A DNA stretch of 64,000 nucleotides from contig NZ_PJIQ01000008.1 in the NCBI RefSeq assembly GCF_002929745.1, positions 1 through 64,000 on the forward strand. The letters run 5' to 3'. This document shows positions 27,751 through 35,802 of this stretch, piece by piece. Both the position numbers and the translations under genes were made by a program. Origin of the DNA: Arthrobacter sp. B1805. GTDB taxonomy: Bacteria > Actinomycetota > Actinomycetes > Actinomycetales > Micrococcaceae. Every line of letters starts with the position of its first letter. Within the stretch, counting starts at the first letter, position 1. The notes beneath the pieces were generated by a model. It was not told the DNA's origin. It ran no database searches and saw nothing but the letters and a program-made list of their open reading frames with translations.

Positions 27751-28625
27751 CAGGCTGCTCCTCCGGCCGGGGGCGCACCGGGGACATCGGGCACGCCGTT
27801 CCGACGGGCAGCACCGTCTTCAGGGGCGGCGCCGTCCTCAGGGGCGGAGCCGTGCGGAACGGCAGGCCCGGTCGCGTCGCCGTTCGGAGTTTCGGGACCG
27901 CGGCCCATCCGCTCCTGCTGCTTCTGTGCCGGATCCCAGCGCTCGCTGGGCGGTGTCTCGCCGCGCAGCTCGGCCAGGAGCTCGGTGATCGCATCGATGA
28001 TGCGGTCCGTTGCGGCCTCGAGGGTGGTACGGGTCAGCGGCGCGCCCTGGAACTCACTGAGATCCACGGGGTCGCCGACGAGCACGCGCGCGCGCTTCCG
28101 CGGCACGAGGTAGAAACGCTTGGCATACCGGGGGAAGACCTCGTGCGCTCCCCACTGTGCGATCGGGACAACGGGTGCACCGGTCTGCAGCGCGAGGCGC
28201 GCGGCGCCCGTCCTGCCCTTCATGGGCCACATGTCGGGGTCGCGGGTGAGCGTACCCTCCGGGTAGATGATGATGCCGCCCCCGTCGGCCAGGACGTCCC
28301 GGGCTGCCTCCAGCGACCGGTTCGCTCCCGCCGAGACGCGCTCTACCGGGATCTGCCGGATGGTCCTCAGGATCCAGCCGATGACGGGCACCTTGAACAG
28401 CGACGCCTTCGCGAGGAAGTGCGGCATGATGCCCTGGTTGTACAGGAAGTGCCCCACCACCACCGGATCGATCTCGGTGACGTGGTTGGGGCAGACAATC
28501 ACTCCTGCGCCGCGCGGCAGCCTCTCCTGGCCGTGCCACTCCTTGCCCATCAGCGCGTTCATCACGGGCCGCACCCAGGAGGCGAGGAATGTGAACATGG
28601 CGCGCGAGCCCTTGGGCTCCCCCAT
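27750..28625 (-). CDS. plsC: 1-acylglycerol-3-phosphate acyltransferase
   Basis: A 291-residue PlsC/lyso-PA acyltransferase that forms phosphatidic acid. The catalytic NHxxxxD-type motif reads NHVTEID (near residue 47) and the substrate loop YPEGTLTRDP is near 120, with LALQTGAPVVPIAQWG after it. One N-terminal hydrophobic segment suggests membrane contact. The last 60 residues are a Pro/Gly/Ala-rich disordered tail with the duplicated APEDGA. It is coupled to gpsA downstream and lies 12 bases after the murA stop. Confidence 0.92.
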   Translation of the reverse strand: MGEPKGSRAMFTFLASWVRPVMNALMGKEWHGQERLPRGAGVIVCPNHVTEIDPVVVGHFLYNQGIMPHFLAKASLFKVPVIGWILRTIRQIPVERVSAGANRSLEAARDVLADGGGIIIYPEGTLTRDPDMWPMKGRTGAARLALQTGAPVVPIAQWGAHEVFPRYAKRFYLVPRKRARVLVGDPVDLSEFQGAPLTRTTLEAATDRIIDAITELLAELRGETPPSERWDPAQKQQERMGRGPETPNGDATGPAVPHGSAPEDGAAPEDGAARRNGVPDVPGAPPAGGAA

Positions 28626-28637
28626 CGCCGGGACCGC

Positions 28638-29987
28638 CTAGGAGATTGTCACGGCGGCAGCCGGGGCGTCCTCCGTGATGTCGAAGTCGGCGCCCAGTCC
28701 CTCGAGCTTGTCCTGGAACCGCTCGTAGCCGCGATTGATCAGCTCGATGCCGGTCACGCGAGAGACTCCCTCGGCCGCGAGTGCGGCGATGAGGTGGCTG
28801 AATCCGCCCCGCAGGTCGGGGATGTCGATGTCGGCTCCGTGGAGCTGCGTCGGTCCGGAGATCACCGCGGAGTGGAGGAAGTTGCGCTGCCCGAATCGGC
28901 AGGGCACGCTCCCGAGGCACTCACGGTGCACCTGGATGTTCGCCCCCATGCGGATGAGGGCCTCGGTGAAGCCGAACCTGTTCTCGTACACCGTCTCGTG
29001 GACGATCGACACGCCGGAGGCCTGCGTGAGGGCGACGACGAGCGGCTGCTGCCAGTCCGTCATGAACCCGGGGTGCACGTCCGTCTCGAGCACCAGCGGG
29101 GTCAGCGGGCCGCCCGGGTGGTAGAAGCGGATGCCGTCGTCGTCGACGTCGAAGGCGCCGCCGATCTTGCGGTAGGTGTTGAGGAAGGCGGTGAGGTCGA
29201 GCTGGCGTGCGCCCTCGACGTAGATGTCACCCTTGGTGACGAGCGCGGCCGAAGCCCACGACGCCGTCTCATTGCGGTCCGAGATCGCCTTGTGGTTGTA
29301 GCCCGTCAGCTCCTTGACACCCTCGATGCGGATCACCCGGTCCGTCTGCACCGTGATGATCGCCCCCATCTTCTGCAGCACCGCGATGAGATCCATGATC
29401 TCGGGCTCGACGGCGGCACCGGAGAGCTCGGTGATACCTTCAGCGCGGATGGCGGTCAGCAGCACCTGCTCGGTGGCTCCGACGCTGGGGTAGGGAAGCG
29501 TGAGCTTCGCGCCGTGCAGGCCCTTAGGCGCGGAGATCGAGATGCCGCCGGGGCGCTTGTCGACGACGGCACCGAAGTTGCGGAGCACCTCGAGGTGGTA
29601 GTCGATGGGCCGATCGCCGATCTTGCATCCGCCGAGGTCGGGGATGAAGGCCTCGCCGATGCTGTGCATCAGGGGCCCGCAGAAGAGGATGGGGATACGC
29701 GAGTCGCCGGCGTGTGCGTCGATGTCCTTCGAGCGGGCCATCTTCGCGTCGCTCGGATCCATCGTGAGGTCGCCCGTGACGGGGTCCTTCGTCACCTTGA
29801 CGCCATGCAGCTGCAGGAGGCTCGTGACGACGTCGACGTCCTTGATCTCAGGAACATTGCGCAGTACCGAGGGCGTGTTGCCCAGGAGCGATGCCACCAT
29901 CGCCTTCGGTACGAGGTTCTTCGCACCGCGGACGAAAACCTTGCCCGTCAACGGAATGCCGCCGCGAATGGTCAGAACGCTACCCAT
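28638..29987 (-). CDS. murA: UDP-N-acetylglucosamine 1-carboxyvinyltransferase
   Basis: A 449-residue MurA that transfers enolpyruvate from PEP to UDP-GlcNAc, the first committed step of peptidoglycan synthesis. The fosfomycin-target Cys is kept: Cys121 in GGCKIGDRPIDYH. The N-terminal Lys-Asn pair lies in RGAKNLVPK (the usual form is GAKNAALP). EPEIMDLIAVLQKMGA and the C-terminal RGGFSHLIAALAAEG are further family segments. It starts with ATG after GAGGAAA and is the head of murA-plsC-gpsA-ddl. The 232 bases upstream hold no gene and no terminator that I could define. Confidence 0.95.
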   Translation of the reverse strand: MGSVLTIRGGIPLTGKVFVRGAKNLVPKAMVASLLGNTPSVLRNVPEIKDVDVVTSLLQLHGVKVTKDPVTGDLTMDPSDAKMARSKDIDAHAGDSRIPILFCGPLMHSIGEAFIPDLGGCKIGDRPIDYHLEVLRNFGAVVDKRPGGISISAPKGLHGAKLTLPYPSVGATEQVLLTAIRAEGITELSGAAVEPEIMDLIAVLQKMGAIITVQTDRVIRIEGVKELTGYNHKAISDRNETASWASAALVTKGDIYVEGARQLDLTAFLNTYRKIGGAFDVDDDGIRFYHPGGPLTPLVLETDVHPGFMTDWQQPLVVALTQASGVSIVHETVYENRFGFTEALIRMGANIQVHRECLGSVPCRFGQRNFLHSAVISGPTQLHGADIDIPDLRGGFSHLIAALAAEGVSRVTGIELINRGYERFQDKLEGLGADFDITEDAPAAAVTIS

Positions 29988-30219
29988 GAATACCTATTTT
30001 CCTCATACGTTGAACCCCAGCGGACTCTGAAAATGCTCGTTCCAAGCATAGGAGCACCCCGAAGCAGACAGAAATACAAGGGTACTTCGCGCACTCCCTG
30101 TTCACTGGTAGGAACCCGTGCAGGTGCGTCGTCATTCCGCACACGTGCGCCCGGCCGCTGTGAGGTGCGCGACACCACGGCTCTCGAACCCCCGGAGCGA
30201 GCCCGCAGGGTGCCGGATC

Positions 30220-30819
30220 TCAGGTGCGGGCGGGAAGCGTGGTCGGCTTGTAGGACGGGCGACGGGACTCGAAGGCCGTGATGTGCTCTTCCTGGCGAAG
30301 CGTCAGACCGATGTCGTCCAGCCCCTCGAGCAGGCGCCACCGCGTGTAGTCGTCCAGCTGGAAGGGCGCGCTGACGGAGCCGCACTGGACGCTGCGCGAC
30401 TCCAGGTCCACCGTCACAGTGGCGCCGGGCTCGTTCTCGAGGATCTTCCAGATCAGTTCGATGTCGTCCTGGGCGACCTGCGCGGCGACGAGCCCCTGCT
30501 TGCCCGAGTTGCCGCGGAAGATGTCGGCGAACCGCGAGGACAGGACGGCCTTGAAACCGTAGTCCTTCAGTGCCCAGACAGCATGTTCCCGGGAGGACCC
30601 GGTGCCGAAGTCCGGCCCGGCGACGAGCACGGAGCCACGGGAGTAGGGCTCACGATTGAGGATGAAGCCCTCCTCCTTGCGCCAGGCCGCGAAAAGGGCA
30701 TCCTCGAAGCCCGTCCGTGTGATCCGCTTCAGGTACACCGCGGGGATGATCTGGTCCGTGTCGATGTTGCTCTGGCGCAGCGGGACGCCGATGCCGGTGT
30801 GGGTGGTGATCTTTTCCAT
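30220..30819 (-). CDS. leuD: 3-isopropylmalate dehydratase small subunit
   Basis: A 199-residue swivel-domain subunit that pairs with LeuC to isomerise 2- and 3-isopropylmalate in leucine synthesis. Motifs: [16 protein letters not shown], the substrate loop [15 protein letters not shown] and [17 protein letters not shown]. The ATG at 30819 (MEKITTHTG) is the family start; the frame upstream to 30861 overlaps nothing useful and lies in the leuC-leuD junction. It is 10 bases downstream of leuC. Confidence 0.96.
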   Translation of the reverse strand: MEKITTHTGIGVPLRQSNIDTDQIIPAVYLKRITRTGFEDALFAAWRKEEGFILNREPYSRGSVLVAGPDFGTGSSREHAVWALKDYGFKAVLSSRFADIFRGNSGKQGLVAAQVAQDDIELIWKILENEPGATVTVDLESRSVQCGSVSAPFQLDDYTRWRLLEGLDDIGLTLRQEEHITAFESRRPSYKPTTLPART

Positions 30820-30829
30820 GGCGGGCTTC

Positions 30830-32299
30830 CTAAGCAGCGGGAACGGTGGATGCGGCGGCATGGGCCCCGGTGCCGCGCGGCAGGGGTTCCAGGTCCGACG
30901 GTGAACTGAGGGTGCCGCGGACAGCGGTCGCGGCGGCGACGACGGGCGAGACCAGGTGCGTCCTTCCGCCCTTGCCCTGGCGTCCTTCGAAGTTGCGGTT
31001 CGAGGTCGAGGCGCAGCGCTCCCCCGGCGCCAGCTGGTCCGGGTTCATCCCGAGGCACATGGAGCAGCCGGCGAACCTCCACTCGGCACCGAAGTCCTTG
31101 AACACGCGGTCCAGTCCCTCGGCCTCGGCCTGAAGCCGCACGCGGGCCGAGCCGGGTACCACCATCATGCGGATCGCGGGGTCCTTCTCCCTGCCGCGGA
31201 TGATGTCCGCCGCGATCCGGAGGTCCTCGATCCGGCTGTTGGTGCAGGAGCCCAGGAACACCGTGTCGACGCGGATGTCCTTCATCGGGGTGCCGGGTTC
31301 GAGTGCCATGTAGTCGAGGGCCCGGGTGCAGGCGGCCTTGTCGTTCTCGTCGGCGAAGTCGTCGGGTGAGGGGACGGCCTGCGAGAGGGAGACACCCTGA
31401 CCGGGATTGGTGCCCCAGGTGACGAAGGGCTCGAGGTCGTCAGCGTCGAGGAAGACCTCGGCATCGAAGACGGCGTCGTCGTCGGTGCGCAGTTCGCGCC
31501 AGTCCGCGACGGCGGCGTCCCAGTCCTCGCCCTGGGGCGCGTGGGGACGGTCGCGCAGGTACTCGAAGGTCGTGTCGTCGGGCGCCACCATGCCCGCGCG
31601 CGCCCCGGCCTCGATCGACATGTTGCAGATCGTCATGCGGGCTTCCATCGACAGGGACCGGATGGCCGACCCACGGTACTCGAGGACGTACCCCTGACCG
31701 CCTCCGGTACCGATCTTCGCGATGATGGCCAGGATGATGTCCTTCGAGGTGACGCCCGGCTTGAGGGTCCCCTCGACCGTGATGCCCATGGTCTTGAACG
31801 GCTTGAGCGAGAGCGTCTGCGTCGCCATCACGTGCTCCACCTCGGAGGTGCCGATGCCCATCGCCAGCGCTCCGAAAGCGCCGTGGGTGGAGGTGTGCGA
31901 ATCGCCGCACACGACGGTCAGTCCCGGCTGCGTCAGCCCGAGCTGAGGTCCGACGACGTGCACGATTCCCTGCTCCGCGTCACCCAGGGAGTGCAGGCGG
32001 ACGCCGAACTCCCGGCAGTTCGCCCGCAGTGTCTCGATCTGCGTCCGGCTGGTGAGGTCGGCGATCGGCTTGTCGATGTCCACCGTGGGCGTGTTGTGGT
32101 CTTCCGTGGCGATCGTCAGGTCGGGGCGGCGGAGGGGACGGTTGGCAAGCCGGAGTCCCTCGAAGGCCTGCGGCGACGTCACCTCGTGCACGAGGTGCAG
32201 GTCGATGTACAGGAGGTCGGGCTGCGCTTCGTCCCCGACGACCTCGCCCTTGCGGACGACATGTGCGTCCCAGACCTTCTCTGCCAGTGTCTTGCCCAT
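30830..32299 (-). CDS. leuC: 3-isopropylmalate dehydratase large subunit
   Basis: A 489-residue aconitase-family subunit holding the [4Fe-4S] cluster. One cluster Cys lies in [14 protein letters not shown] and two in the [12 protein letters not shown] segment. [15 protein letters not shown] and [13 protein letters not shown] are other family motifs. The ATG at 32299 ([13 protein letters not shown]) is the conserved start. It is transcribed divergently from an IclR-type gene 144 bases away, with a palindrome between them, in the arrangement known for leuCD regulators of actinobacteria. Leucine biosynthesis, cytoplasmic. Confidence 0.97.
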   Translation of the reverse strand: MGKTLAEKVWDAHVVRKGEVVGDEAQPDLLYIDLHLVHEVTSPQAFEGLRLANRPLRRPDLTIATEDHNTPTVDIDKPIADLTSRTQIETLRANCREFGVRLHSLGDAEQGIVHVVGPQLGLTQPGLTVVCGDSHTSTHGAFGALAMGIGTSEVEHVMATQTLSLKPFKTMGITVEGTLKPGVTSKDIILAIIAKIGTGGGQGYVLEYRGSAIRSLSMEARMTICNMSIEAGARAGMVAPDDTTFEYLRDRPHAPQGEDWDAAVADWRELRTDDDAVFDAEVFLDADDLEPFVTWGTNPGQGVSLSQAVPSPDDFADENDKAACTRALDYMALEPGTPMKDIRVDTVFLGSCTNSRIEDLRIAADIIRGREKDPAIRMMVVPGSARVRLQAEAEGLDRVFKDFGAEWRFAGCSMCLGMNPDQLAPGERCASTSNRNFEGRQGKGGRTHLVSPVVAAATAVRGTLSSPSDLEPLPRGTGAHAAASTVPAA

Positions 32300-32408
32300 G
32301 ACGATCGTCCTTTTCTGTTCCGGCGAAGCCGCGACCCCGGGGTGTGCCCCGGCCGCGATCCGTGGTTCCACTCAACCAGCGCTCCCGGAGGAGTGCCAGC
32401 CGGGCGGC

Positions 32409-32437
32409 TTGCGTCTCAGATAATGAGACGGCAATAT
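32409..32437 (+). promoter_or_regulatory. iclR promoter with internal palindromic operator
   Basis: TTGCGT (32409-32414) and CAATAT (32432-32437) are spaced by 17 bases and would start transcription near the ATG at 32444, so the iclR mRNA may be leaderless; there is no ribosome-binding site in the gap. The spacer contains a perfect 7-base inverted repeat, CGTCTCA-gataa-TGAGACG (32412-32430). It lies where a repressor would block this promoter and probably the leuC promoter on the other strand. Confidence 0.55.
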
Positions 32438-32443
32438 CATCCT

Positions 32444-33163
32444 ATGGACAATTCTAGCGGCGTCGGAGTCATCGACAAGGCCGCACTCGTGCTCGATGCG
32501 CTCGAAGCCGGACCGACGACACTCGCCCAGCTCGTCGCGTCGACGGGGCTCGCCCGCCCGACAGTTCACCGGCTGGCCCTCGCGCTCGCCCACCACCGCC
32601 TCGTCGGGCGCGACATGCAGGGTCGCTTCGTGCTCGGGAGCAGGCTCGTGGAACTGGCGTCGGCCGCCGGCGAGGATCGCCTGATCGCCGCTGCTGGTCC
32701 CGTCCTCCTCGGTCTCCGCGACGCGACAGGAGAGAGCGCGCAGCTCTTCCGTCGGCAGGGCGACTGGCGCGTATGCGTCGCATCGGCCGAGCGCCCCGTC
32801 GGCCTGCGCGACACCATCCCCGTGGGTACCCAGCTCTCGATGAGGGCAGGTTCTGCGGCGCAGTGCCTCCTCGCCTGGGAGGACCACGACCGACTGCTCA
32901 AGGGACTTCAGAACGCACGCTTCACCCCCACGGTGCTCGCGGGCGTCCGACGTCGCGGCTGGGCCCAGAGCCTCGGCGAACGGGAGGCAGGCGTGGCGTC
33001 CGTCTCGGCACCGGTCCGCGGCCCGTCCGGTCGTGTCATCGCCGCGGTGTCCATCTCCGGCCCGATGGAACGGCTCACCCGCCAGCCTGGACGCATCCAC
33101 GCCGAGGTCGTCTCCGATGCCGCCCGCCAGCTGACGCTCGCCGTCGCGAAGGCGGCGGACTGA
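32444..33163 (+). CDS. IclR family regulator of leucine genes (NdgR/AreB/LtbR type)
   Basis: A 239-residue IclR protein. Residues 8-65 are a winged HTH (AALVLDALEAGPTTLAQLVASTGLARPTVHRL) and the rest a GAF-like effector domain with GTQLSMRAGSAAQCLLAWE and RRRGWAQSLGEREAGVASVSAPV. In Streptomyces and Corynebacterium the IclR gene divergent from leuCD (NdgR, AreB, LtbR) controls leucine and related pathways; the identical gene order here supports the same role. The palindrome in its own promoter suggests autoregulation. DUF1697 follows after 14 bases. Confidence 0.9.
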   Translation: MDNSSGVGVIDKAALVLDALEAGPTTLAQLVASTGLARPTVHRLALALAHHRLVGRDMQGRFVLGSRLVELASAAGEDRLIAAAGPVLLGLRDATGESAQLFRRQGDWRVCVASAERPVGLRDTIPVGTQLSMRAGSAAQCLLAWEDHDRLLKGLQNARFTPTVLAGVRRRGWAQSLGEREAGVASVSAPVRGPSGRVIAAVSISGPMERLTRQPGRIHAEVVSDAARQLTLAVAKAAD

Positions 33164-33177
33164 GGTGGCGGGTTGAG

Positions 33178-33807
33178 ATGACTGAGATGGCGGGAAAAGG
33201 CGTGACGGGAGAGGACAAGCACTACGCGATCTTCCTGCGCGGAGTGAACGTCGGCGGCATCACCGTCCGCATGGCGGAGCTCCGCGACGAACTCACCCGG
33301 CTTCCGGTCCACGACGTCGCCACGGTCCTCGCGAGCGGCAACGTCACGTGTTCCTCACGTCTCGGTGCTGCCGAGCTGAAGAACCTCGTGGAGGATGCGT
33401 TGCGACGCCGTTTCGGCTACGAGGCCTGGGTCATCGTGGTCGACCACGCCGGTCTCGCTGCGATCGCGGCGTCGATGCCCGGGCAACCAGCCGCAGCGGC
33501 GACTGCGGGCTCCGACCCGGGGCCGGGGGTCGATCCCGGTACTGCATCGAGCGCCCCTGCCGACATGCACTCCTACGTGACACTGTTCACGGGCACCGCG
33601 GAACTGGAGGCATTCGTCGACGAGGCACGCGGGCTCGGCGAACGGCCTGCCGTTCTCGAGGGTGGCACCGCCATCGCCTGGTTCTCCCCCAAAGGCCGAT
33701 CGACCGACGTGCCCCTCGCGAAGCTGCTCGGCAGGACGCGGTACGCGTCGACCTCCACCACACGGAACATCAACACGGTGGAGAAAGTCCTGCGCCTTCT
33801 GCCGTAG
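33178..33807 (+). CDS. DUF1697 family protein
   Basis: A 209-residue soluble protein of DUF1697, function unknown. It shows the family opening YAIFLRGVNVGG (near residues 13-24), then VATVLASGNV and the C-terminal LGRTRYASTSTTRNINTVEKV with the typical TTRNWNT-like segment. An Ala/Gly/Pro-rich insert occupies about residues 98-125. Several starts are possible (ATG 33178, ATG 33187, GTG 33202) and the ribosome-binding site is weak. It is probably cotranscribed with iclR. It converges on the GTPase gene, 79 bases away, with no clear hairpin between. Confidence 0.82.
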   Translation: MTEMAGKGVTGEDKHYAIFLRGVNVGGITVRMAELRDELTRLPVHDVATVLASGNVTCSSRLGAAELKNLVEDALRRRFGYEAWVIVVDHAGLAAIAASMPGQPAAAATAGSDPGPGVDPGTASSAPADMHSYVTLFTGTAELEAFVDEARGLGERPAVLEGGTAIAWFSPKGRSTDVPLAKLLGRTRYASTSTTRNINTVEKVLRLLP

Positions 33808-33885
33808 CGACGTGAACCCCACAGTGACGAGCGTCGTGGTCCGGTGCCAGTCGTCCTGTCGGCGTGCAGGCAGTCGGCGGCGCCG

Positions 33886-35802
33886 TCAGCTGCGCTGCAG
33901 TGCGGACAGCACCGCTGCCCGGAAGCCGTTGCAGCGCTCGATCTCGTTCCCGACCGGCTGCACCACGACGCCGTGCACCACCTGGGCGCAGGAGGCGAGC
34001 AACCGCCGGCGCACCCGCGCAGCCCTCCGCGCCGCCCCCCACCGGGCGAGCAACGCAGCCAGGACACTGAGCAGGACGCCGGCCGACAGCCCGCCGAGGA
34101 TCAGGAGCGTGGGCAGCGGAAAACCCTCGATCCGGGGGACGTCGATCGTGGGCAGCTGCAGGAAGCCGAGGACCGCCAGCACCCCGAGCCATGCCAGGCC
34201 GGCAGCGAAGGCGACGAACATGATCCACTGCAGGACGCCGAAGAGGCCCCACCAGCCCCGGCGCCCGGTCTCGAGATCCGTTCCGGTGATTGCGGCATCG
34301 AGCGCGTCCTTGAGATCGGTCGCCGTCCCGCGCGCGGCGTCCCGGATGGAGGAGTGCCACGGCTCCACGGCTCCACTCGCCGATGAGTCCCCGAACACCC
34401 GCAACGCGTGGTCCACCCGGGCTCCCTGCGCCGGCTGGACGAGGGGAAGCGACGAGCTCCGGAGCTCCGGAAGGACATCGTCACGGCGCAGATTGAGCCG
34501 GCGGAGCGGGTCCGGACGGAACCGGGCGAGCCACCGCGTCACCGGCCAGCCCGTGACTGCATGGGCGTCGCGACGATACGCGCGGGTCACGGCGTCGACG
34601 ACGACCGGGACTCCCGCAGCCGCGGCGAGGTCCGTGGACAGCGCCGCACGGGCCTGCTGGGAGGGCGCGTCCACCGGTCGATCGGCAGTGAACGGGAGGA
34701 GTTCCGCGGCCGCCAGGGAGGCGTCCGCGGCCAGCCTGCGAGTAGCGGCGGCCCTGCTCTCGGCAAGGGACCGGATCTCGTCGGCGAGCGCGGGTACGCC
34801 GATCCCGGTTCGCGCGGATACCGGAAGGACGGCGACGCCCGGGAGGCCCTCCCCGGCCAGGATGTCGGCGAGCGAACCCGTGACGGCATCGAGGTCGTGC
34901 GGCTCGAGGCGATCCGCTTGGTTGAGGGCGATCAGGGTCACGGCCTCGTGGGTCGCCAGTCCGCGCAGGAACCCGTGGTGAAGCGCCGCGTCGGCATACT
35001 TCTGCGGATCGACGACCCAGAGCAGGACGTCGACCTGACCTGCCATCCGCTGGACGATCTCGCGATGCGCGGCGGCGGTCGAATCGAAGTCCGGGAGATC
35101 CAGGAGGATCAGCCCGGGAACCTGCGTCGAGTCGGCGCGTCCAGCGGATCCTGCGGCATCAGCGTGGTCGAGGGAGGAAGCGGACGTCGCGGCCGCACCA
35201 GGACGGTGGGCCCCCTTCCCCGCGTTTGCCGTCGACGCCGCCGCAGTGCGGCGCCACCGGAAGAGGCCCCGACGAGCTGGCTCCTGCGGGTCCGTCCTGC
35301 CGCCCGCCTGCGCCTCGCCCATCGTTGCCGTGCGTGCGTTATCGACGGCACGGGCGGAGGCATCGCGGGATTCCTGGTGTCCACGGGTGCCGCCGTCCAC
35401 GGACCAGCCGGTGATGAGTGGTGCGCCGTCGGGCAGTTCCACCCTCTGCGTGACCCCGAGCCAGTCGAGCAACTCCCCACTCCCCTTGGCCCCCCAGACA
35501 AGGGCAAGGGGCTCGGACGTCGTCGGCCGCCTCGCGGCGACACGTGCGGATGCCGTGCCGCTCAACGCGTTGACGAGCGAGGACTTACCGCTCCCCGTCG
35601 GGCCGAAGACCCCGACGACGGTGTGATCAGCTGACAACGACCGCCGGCTGCCCGCCCTGTCGAGCGTCCCGTGCAGCCGTTCGAGCGCGTCCTCGGGCAA
35701 TCGGTTCCGGCCGAGCTCATAGGCGGTCTGCAACCGCTCGAGCGCATCCGTGAGCGACGTGGCCAGTGGAGTCTCGGCGACCGCGCCCCGGTGTCGGCTC
35801 AC
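33886..35802 (-). CDS. Dynamin-like GTPase with two C-terminal membrane helices
   Basis: A 638-residue GTPase. P-loop GPTGSGKS at 67-74; G3 LDLPDFDST; G4 reads NQAD (LNQADRL) in place of NKxD. A basic Ser/Ala-rich insert of about 90 residues lies between G1 and G3. Two hydrophobic segments near residues 520-545 and 560-585 should insert in the membrane, and a basic tail follows. It starts with GTG overlapping the upstream GTPase gene by 4 bases (GTGA), so the two are made together. The pair recalls the actinobacterial dynamin-like pairs such as DynA/DynB of Streptomyces. A membrane fusion, repair or division role is inferred. Confidence 0.75.
   Translation of the reverse strand: MSRHRGAVAETPLATSLTDALERLQTAYELGRNRLPEDALERLHGTLDRAGSRRSLSADHTVVGVFGPTGSGKSSLVNALSGTASARVAARRPTTSEPLALVWGAKGSGELLDWLGVTQRVELPDGAPLITGWSVDGGTRGHQESRDASARAVDNARTATMGEAQAGGRTDPQEPARRGLFRWRRTAAASTANAGKGAHRPGAAATSASSLDHADAAGSAGRADSTQVPGLILLDLPDFDSTAAAHREIVQRMAGQVDVLLWVVDPQKYADAALHHGFLRGLATHEAVTLIALNQADRLEPHDLDAVTGSLADILAGEGLPGVAVLPVSARTGIGVPALADEIRSLAESRAAATRRLAADASLAAAELLPFTADRPVDAPSQQARAALSTDLAAAAGVPVVVDAVTRAYRRDAHAVTGWPVTRWLARFRPDPLRRLNLRRDDVLPELRSSSLPLVQPAQGARVDHALRVFGDSSASGAVEPWHSSIRDAARGTATDLKDALDAAITGTDLETGRRGWWGLFGVLQWIMFVAFAAGLAWLGVLAVLGFLQLPTIDVPRIEGFPLPTLLILGGLSAGVLLSVLAALLARWGAARRAARVRRRLLASCAQVVHGVVVQPVGNEIERCNGFRAAVLSALQRS

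Noticed and set aside
25526-27994. An 822-codon frame that could suggest a fused gpsA-ddl protein
   Set aside because: The N-terminal half is an out-of-frame reading of plsC and gpsA; the GTGA overlap at 26683-26686 gives a normal ddl.
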